Source: Puniceicoccales bacterium (GTDB lineage: Bacteria; Verrucomicrobiota; Verrucomicrobiia; Opitutales; UBA953). From it: DNA of 59,319 nt. The notes under the pieces are model-generated. The model was given only the letters and a program-made list of their open reading frames with translations. It had not been told where the DNA came from and did no database searches. This document shows positions 54,278 to 59,319 of this stretch, one piece after another; the stretch's first letter is position 1; every line of letters starts with the position of its first letter. The stretch covers positions 1-59,319 of the forward strand of contig JAIRPL010000060.1 in NCBI GenBank assembly GCA_031256995.1, given 5' to 3'. The position numbers and the translations under genes are program-made.

Positions 54278-55675
54278 TTAGGCCTTGGGCAGGCCGAGGG
54301 CGTCAAGGATGTGCCAGTGAACGGCGTCGTTGCGAAGGAATGGCGCGAAGCGTTCCGAGCCGGGGCCGAGCGCGGCAAATTCGACGAGATCCCCGGTGTG
54401 GTTCCCCGTCGTCCAGCCGATGCTCGTGAAGGGCGCGAGCAACTGGCCGTAGGTTTGCCCGCCTCCGCGCGCCTTTTTCCCGCCAATGCCAAGTGTCTCC
54501 CCGATGTTGCGCAGTGCCGTGGCGGGGAGCCTCAGACCGGAGGCTTCCTCGAAGTATCCGGAAAAGTCGGCGCTCCCGATCCGCTGCGCCTCGTCACGCA
54601 GGCGGGCAAGAGATTTCCTGAATCCCGCCAATGCCAGAAGCGCCCGCGAGGATCCGCCGTAATCGGCGCCGATGCCGTTGATGTTGAAGCCGCCCGTGCC
54701 GTGGTCGGTTGTGACGATGAGCAGGGTTCCGGGGTTCCGGTCCACGTGGTCCAGCACGACGCGGAGGGCCTCGTCGAAGGCGAGCAATTCGCGCACCAGC
54801 GACGCGGGGTCGTTGGCATGGGCGGCGTGGTCCACGCGCGCGGCCTCGATTTGGAGCACGAATCCGTTGGAGGCGGCGCCGAGGCGGCGCAGGGCAAGGG
54901 CCGACATCTCGGCGAGCGTGGGGGTCGCGGCCCGCAGCGCGGGATCGTTGTCACGGTCGATGGAGTAGGGGATGTGCGAGTTGGCGAACAGGCCGAGCGT
55001 GGGCGTGAACGAGCCGTCGAGCGCGAGAAGCTCGTCGCGCGTGGAGATTTGTGTGTAGCCAGCGGACTTGAATCCCGCGCGCAGGTTTTGGTCGAAGAAC
55101 TTCTGTCCGCCGCCAAGCACCACGTCCACGCGGCGCTCCAGATACTGGGCCGCGATGGAGGCCTCGTCGTCGCGGTTCCGCAAATTGGCCACGAATCCGG
55201 CGGGCGTGGCATGGGTGGCCGTCGCGGTGGTCACGAGGCCCGTGGCCAGGCCGGCTTTGCGGGCCTTCACAAGGAGCGTTTCCAACGGGCGCCCGTCGTC
55301 GGGGGCGATGTTCACGGTGGTGTTGTTGATGCGATGCCCGCAACCCCAGCAGCTTGAGGATGCCGAGGAGTCGGTGACGATGCTGCTGGCCGAGCATGTC
55401 TCCATCGCGCATCGCACCGCCGGCCGGTCGTTGTAAAGCGAGAGCCAGGCGCTTTCAGTGCCCAGAATGTGCTTCTGATAGTGGCGCGTGGCGGGAAGCA
55501 CGGCCGCGTTCATGCCGTCGGCGACCATGAAGATGACGCTTTTGGCACGGCGCCGGGCGGAGTTTTCAGATGCCGTCCGGGCGGGGGAACCCTGCGCGTC
55601 GGGCATGGCGTGGCGTGAGCCAAATAACGCGCCTGCAAGCGCGGAGACCTTGAGAAAATGGCGGCGGGATGACAT
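54278..55675 (-). CDS. Alkaline phosphatase (PhoA family), Tat-exported
   Basis: 465 residues. The N-terminus SSRRHFLKVSALAGALFGS is a twin-arginine signal. The alkaline phosphatase core is present: VIFMVADGMN (first metal Asp), SIVTDSSASSS with the nucleophile serine, VTTATATHATPAGF (metal His/Thr region), LQIEAARVDHAAHAND (Glu, Asp, His) and IVTTDHGTGG (Asp-His). The final His is in GWTTGNHTGD. It should hydrolyse phosphate monoesters outside the inner membrane. It lies 76 bases upstream of the lipoprotein gene on the same strand; a shared transcript is possible but functionally odd. Confidence 0.9.
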   Translation of the reverse strand: MSSRRHFLKVSALAGALFGSRHAMPDAQGSPARTASENSARRRAKSVIFMVADGMNAAVLPATRHYQKHILGTESAWLSLYNDRPAVRCAMETCSASSIVTDSSASSSCWGCGHRINNTTVNIAPDDGRPLETLLVKARKAGLATGLVTTATATHATPAGFVANLRNRDDEASIAAQYLERRVDVVLGGGQKFFDQNLRAGFKSAGYTQISTRDELLALDGSFTPTLGLFANSHIPYSIDRDNDPALRAATPTLAEMSALALRRLGAASNGFVLQIEAARVDHAAHANDPASLVRELLAFDEALRVVLDHVDRNPGTLLIVTTDHGTGGFNINGIGADYGGSSRALLALAGFRKSLARLRDEAQRIGSADFSGYFEEASGLRLPATALRNIGETLGIGGKKARGGGQTYGQLLAPFTSIGWTTGNHTGDLVEFAALGPGSERFAPFLRNDAVHWHILDALGLPKA

Positions 55676-55956
55676 GACAAGGGTGTCTGGGGAAGGGAAA
55701 AGGGCAGGGAAGACAACGCGAAAATGCGAATGCGCTTTCGGTGCGGGTCGTTCCGTGCGCGGTGGGGCCGGTCATGAGTTCCCATCGCAGCGCCAAGGAT
55801 CGGGAGGGCCGGAAAAGGCCGCCGCCACCGTGCGGCCGGGGCTTCCATAAGCGCGGCCGCCTTGGGATAGCCACCTTCCGCAAATTCAGGAACCGCCCGA
55901 GGAGGGGCGCTGCCTTCCCGGCGGATCCTTGAAAAGGCGTGCGATCCGGCACCGGC

Positions 55957-56616
55957 TCAGCGCCGGGCGGCGGGGGGAGCTTCTCCCGCTGCAGGCGGCG
56001 GTGCGGAGCAAAATTCCATGGCGTCATGCGCGGCCCACTCAATCTCGTTGGCAATGGCATGGACGCGGGCGACAAGAAAATGATGCCCCAGTGAGGCCAG
56101 GATCGCGAGGACGAGCGCGATGGCTGTGCTGGCAAGCGCGGCGGCAATGTCGGCGGAAAAGGCGTCCGCCGTGGCATAATGGCCCTGTGAACGCATTCGG
56201 AAGAAAGCCCGGCACAATGCAAAAACAGTGCCGGCCAGGCCTGTGAGCGGCGCAATCCCGGCGATCACGCCAATCGCTCCGACACGGCGTTCCAGCGCCG
56301 GCACCTCCAAAATCGCGACGCCCTCGGCGGCGGCGCGCATGGCCTCGCGGCCCGAGTCGCGCTGTTGGAGCACAGCCTTCACGACGCGGGGAACGGGGCC
56401 GGGGGCCTCTTCGCAGACCGTCAACGCCTCGATGTGGCGCCCGCGCGCGAGAAGGTTTCCCAGGCCGGACAGGAACTCCCCCGTGCGAATCTGCCTGCGG
56501 TGCAGAAAGTAAAACCGCTCCAGAAAGAACACCAGCGCCACGACACTCAACAACAGCAACGGGACCAAAAATGGCCCGGCCGCGCGAAAAACGGAAAAAT
56601 CCTCCACAGTCTGCAT
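55957..56616 (-). CDS. MotA/TolQ/ExbB proton channel family protein
   Basis: 219 residues. Three membrane helices are visible: FLVPLLLLSVVALVFFLERF near the N-terminus, GVIAGIAPLTGLAGTVFALC, and DIAAALASTAIALVLAILASLG. The second and third carry the family signature (APLTGLAGTV, then the Thr/Ala-rich helix with the proton path). Such proteins form a pentamer that drives TonB or TolA through ExbD/TolR. The partner gene is not downstream within the visible region, where an alkaline phosphatase follows after 281 bases. Confidence 0.85.
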   Translation of the reverse strand: MQTVEDFSVFRAAGPFLVPLLLLSVVALVFFLERFYFLHRRQIRTGEFLSGLGNLLARGRHIEALTVCEEAPGPVPRVVKAVLQQRDSGREAMRAAAEGVAILEVPALERRVGAIGVIAGIAPLTGLAGTVFALCRAFFRMRSQGHYATADAFSADIAAALASTAIALVLAILASLGHHFLVARVHAIANEIEWAAHDAMEFCSAPPPAAGEAPPAARR

Positions 56617-56772
56617 GCCACCCCTTAAAGCCCGCCTTGCGCCGCAAGTCGAGCGGTCTTTGCCAACGCCTGGGAACGCGCTGGAAATCCGCGTTTATCG
56701 CCACTGGCGCCCGTCGATTTCCTCCCCTTTGCGCGGCGGTGGCGCGCCGCGCCGGGAGGGTTTCGGAAGGGG

Positions 56773-57615
56773 TCAGCCGCGTGTTATCATGTCAAATTTG
56801 TCGGGATCGGGTCCGATGCGGTTGTCGGCGTCCAATGTGGCAAGTTCCGCGAGGTCGTTCGAATCAAGCTTGAATCCCCAGATGTCGAAATTCTCGCGAA
56901 TGCGCGCGGGCGTGATGGACTTGGGAATGACGACAAGGCCAAGATCAATGTGCCAGCGCAGGATGACTTGCGCGGGGGTGCGCTGATGCTTTGCGGCCAC
57001 CTTTTGCACGACAGGAGATGTCAGCAAAACCTTGCCCTGGGCCAGGGGACTCCATGACTCGGTGAGGATGCCATGCCGGGCATGAAAAGCGCGCAGGGCG
57101 TCCTGCGTGAAATCGGGGTGAAGCTCGATTTGATTCACGGCAGGCACAACACCCGTCTCCCCGATGACGCGTTTAAGATGCTCAATCTGGAAATTGGAGA
57201 CGCCGATGGAGCGCGCCCGCCCCTCCGCCCGCAGGCGGACAAGGGCCTTCCAGGTGTCCAGATATTTTCCGTGCATGGCAATGGGCCAGTGCACGAGGTA
57301 AAGGTCCGCATGGTCCGTGCCAAGCTTGGCGAGGCTTTCGTCGAAGGCCCGCAGGGTGGAGTCAAAGCCTTGGTCGGTGTTCCAAACCTTGGTGGTGAGG
57401 TAGATTTGCGAGCGCGGGATTCCGGAATCGCGCAGCGCCTCGCCGATGGCGGCCTCGTTGTTGTAGATGGAGGCGGTGTCAATGGCGCGATAACCGCAAG
57501 CAAGGGCGGCGTTGATCGCAGGGAGGACGGCATCCGGCGGGGTGAGCCAGGTGCCAAGACCGAATTGGGGAATGTGGTGTCCGTCGTTAAGCTGAAGGGT
57601 GGGAACAATGCTCAT
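56773..57615 (-). CDS. Aldo/keto reductase
   Basis: 280 residues from the ATG at 57615 (MSIVPTLQLNDGHHIPQFGLGTW). The AKR tetrad is there: YRAIDTASIYNNE (Asp, Tyr), LTTKVWN (Lys) and LYLVHWP (His). NADPH-binding features include GVSNFQIEHL and VVIPKSITPARIRENFDIW. It closely follows the 2,5-diketo-D-gluconate reductase/AKR5 pattern and should reduce small aldehydes or ketones in the cytoplasm. A 311-base non-coding stretch separates it from the methyltransferase gene upstream. Confidence 0.92.
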   Translation of the reverse strand: MSIVPTLQLNDGHHIPQFGLGTWLTPPDAVLPAINAALACGYRAIDTASIYNNEAAIGEALRDSGIPRSQIYLTTKVWNTDQGFDSTLRAFDESLAKLGTDHADLYLVHWPIAMHGKYLDTWKALVRLRAEGRARSIGVSNFQIEHLKRVIGETGVVPAVNQIELHPDFTQDALRAFHARHGILTESWSPLAQGKVLLTSPVVQKVAAKHQRTPAQVILRWHIDLGLVVIPKSITPARIRENFDIWGFKLDSNDLAELATLDADNRIGPDPDKFDMITRG

Positions 57616-57926
57616 GTTGTTTTTGTGCGTTGGCGTTATGCGATGTTGGGTGAAAGGCGGTGGCCGCCAGCACGACGTCCGGCGTCGCGCGCGGGCCAAG
57701 CCACGGCATGCATCTCTTGAAGAAAGCGGGGGTCTGTTCAACCTGAAAACCAAAGGTGCGGCGTTCGCCGGGGGAGGCAGGGGCGGGGACGTGTTGCATG
57801 GCGTTGTTATCCCGCATGGCAAATTGACAGGATGGGGCGGAAGGCTTCGGCCCAGACAGATGCGCGCCTCAAGGCCGTTTTCAGCGGCAATGGCTTTCGC
57901 ATCAAATGATATCTGCCATCCAAATG
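57616..57926. other. Intergenic stretch, nothing recognised
   Basis: 311 bases between the aldo/keto reductase start and the methyltransferase stop. It should contain the reductase promoter. No gene, RNA or notable repeat was seen. Confidence 0.5.
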
Positions 57927-58703
57927 TCAAAGGGGGCGGAGCACCCAAAAACGGGTGTCATCGGAGAAGTCGCGCACACGGAGGGGCTCGGAGGCAAGCT
58001 CGGAGCGCATGGCGGTTTCCGCCACGAAAAATCCGCATTTTTTTGCCAGGGTTCGCACTTCCTCCTGGCTTGAGGCATGGATGAACATGCGGCCTTGCGG
58101 CGTGCTGTGGTTGTAGTCGCCAAATTGCTCAAGGGAAGGATCTTGCAGACCGCGCGCCCAAAGGTCCCGCTCCCGCGCCCAGTGTGTCTGGCGGCATGGA
58201 AGGTCGCGCTCATGCCCGGTGAAAATAACCGTGCCGCCGGGGCGAAGGACACGACGCATTTCACGCAGGGCTTGCTCACGCCGGGTGGCGCCAGGGATCA
58301 TCATCAGGCCGTTGAATCCAAAGATGACCGAGGTGAAATGTTCCGACGGAAAGGGCAGCGCCGTGGCATCGGCCACGGAAAAGACGATGCCGCTGCGGCG
58401 GGTCCGATTGATTTCCCGCGCAGCCTCAATCATCCGCGCTGAAAAATCCGTGGCGGTGATGTCCCGCCAGCCATTCTCCCATAGGCCGAACGCTATGCGC
58501 CCCGCCCCGCAACCCAGTTCCAGCAGGGGGGCGTCTTGCGGGAAATAACGGTCGCAAAGAATCCGTTCGGACTCCCACAGCCCCACCGTGACCGCAGCGC
58601 GCGCATAGTGCAACACGATCGCCTCATGCGTGAAATAGGGAATGTTGCTTAGGGTGGAAATGGTTGGGGGAGTGTGGGTTGTGTTTCTTTTATGGGAGGG
58701 CAT
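57927..58703 (-). CDS. Class I SAM-dependent methyltransferase
   Basis: 258 residues. LLELGCGAGRIAFGLW is motif I for SAM binding, ITATDFSARMIEAAR gives the acidic residue of motif II, and FSVADATALPFPSEHFTSVIFGFNGLMM covers motifs III-IV, followed by MRRVLRPGGTVIFTGHE. This is the Methyltransf_11/25 type used on small molecules; the acceptor cannot be told. The start is the ATG at 58703. It stands alone, with the truncated upstream gene ending 55 bases before it. Confidence 0.85.
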   Translation of the reverse strand: MPSHKRNTTHTPPTISTLSNIPYFTHEAIVLHYARAAVTVGLWESERILCDRYFPQDAPLLELGCGAGRIAFGLWENGWRDITATDFSARMIEAAREINRTRRSGIVFSVADATALPFPSEHFTSVIFGFNGLMMIPGATRREQALREMRRVLRPGGTVIFTGHERDLPCRQTHWARERDLWARGLQDPSLEQFGDYNHSTPQGRMFIHASSQEEVRTLAKKCGFFVAETAMRSELASEPLRVRDFSDDTRFWVLRPL

Positions 58704-58758
58704 GACACGTCATGCCCTTGGGGCGCGCGCGGCGCGGAAAAGTGAAATGAAGGGGCGG

Positions 58759-59319
58759 TCAGATTTCATTCTCGCTCATCCAGCGCAGGGAAACCACGCG
58801 GAAGCGGCGCCCGAGGTGCGTGTTCACAGCCGAAAGTTTCGCTTTGAAACCCTCGCCAACCTTGGAGTGCGGGCGCGGGTCGTGCGGGGCATTGCCGCTG
58901 ATCTTGGAGTCGTCCACATACTCAGGGGTGCGTTGGACAATCGCCTCGACATAGGCGCGGGATGTCGGCCTGGTTCCCGCCCCGCCGCCGACGTCGCCGT
59001 AGGCGCGCACAACAAAGGTGTCCGAGCGCGCGGAGATCTTGGAGCCGATGGCCTGCAAAATGTCACCTTGCAAGAGGGTTCCCAGCGCGCCACTGGCCAC
59101 CGCGATGGCTCCATCCGGATGTCTTTCGGTCACCTCGGGAGCGGGAAATTTTGAACCACCATTCCGCCTTCCGAACCTTTTGGAAAGTTTCAAATTCTTG
59201 ATGTCGATTTCGTCCTGATACATGCCGCTGTTGATGTTGGCTTGGAGTTTTCGATCGGCGTGGTGAATGGCGGCTTGGAGAACGCCAAGCTTGCCATTGC
59301 CGGCAGTATCACCGCCGTC
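58759..59319 (-). CDS. C-terminal part of a Verru_Chthon cassette protein A-like protein (5' end outside window)
   Basis: The frame is open from the window edge to the stop at 58759 (186 codons seen); an internal ATG at 59223 is not the true start. The end pattern GTLLQGDILQAIGSKISARSD, then FVVRAYGDV, YVEAIVQRTPEYVD and FRVVSLRWMSENEI fits what I remember of the C-terminus of Verru_Chthon cassette protein A, a large secreted protein found with pilin-like partners in Verrucomicrobia. The match is from memory and the N-terminal hallmark lies outside, so the call is tentative. Confidence 0.55.
   Translation of the reverse strand, partial: DGGDTAGNGKLGVLQAAIHHADRKLQANINSGMYQDEIDIKNLKLSKRFGRRNGGSKFPAPEVTERHPDGAIAVASGALGTLLQGDILQAIGSKISARSDTFVVRAYGDVGGGAGTRPTSRAYVEAIVQRTPEYVDDSKISGNAPHDPRPHSKVGEGFKAKLSAVNTHLGRRFRVVSLRWMSENEI

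Overview
The window is a 59 kb piece of a GC-rich bacterial chromosome that most likely belongs to a verrucomicrobium of the Opitutaceae type. The evidence is indirect but consistent: a LamG/beta-propeller protein with a c-type haem motif at the left edge, the C-terminal part of what looks like a Verru_Chthon cassette protein A at the right edge, menaquinone, xylose and galactonate genes, an IF-2 with a very long proline-rich linker, and genes for an asymmetric outer membrane. No rRNA, tRNA or transposase gene was recognised.

Left accessory region (about 3.1-22.8 kb, visibly richer in A/T than the right half). A four-gene type I-C-like CRISPR effector operon runs rightwards in the order cas5-cas8c-cas7-cas3. 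It has no cas1, cas2 or cas4 and no array. One isolated I-C-like repeat lies upstream on the opposite strand. The 34 bases after its handle begin with a 16-base stretch that matches, at 15 of 16 positions, the cas5 promoter region about 110 bases before the start codon. This is what a Cas-regulating crRNA-like RNA (CreR type) guiding autorepression would look like, and it is the main finding. Next, on the minus strand, come a secreted glycerophosphodiesterase and a tightly coupled glycan- or natural-product-like cluster: NAD-dependent epimerase, a glycosyltransferase fused to a radical SAM/SPASM enzyme, a WG-repeat protein fused to an O-methyltransferase, and a histidine phosphatase. Then comes a type III restriction-modification pair (mod-res). 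Its mod gene carries a G15 tract at the 5' side, which suggests phase variation, and an in-frame 159-base element bounded by inverted repeats.

Middle (23-35 kb): metabolic genes menE, dgoD, a secreted TIM-barrel isomerase, a small alarmone hydrolase, an FHA-like/zinc-ribbon/TRAFAC GTPase protein, xylA with a Gfo/Idh/MocA oxidoreductase, and a SNF2-family helicase.

Right part (35-59 kb): housekeeping genes. On the plus strand are a LysM protein, parB, a small-molecule kinase, ispF, an alpha-oxoamine synthase, alaS, nspC, and nusA-infB. On the minus strand, wrapped around nusA-infB, lie the pieces of an Mla-type lipid transporter (mlaD next to an outer-membrane beta-barrel gene; mlaE-mlaF behind a lipoprotein and an alkaline phosphatase). 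After these come an ExbB/TolQ proton channel, an aldo/keto reductase, a methyltransferase and the truncated Verru_Chthon-like gene. All calls are from reading the sequence; no database search was run.
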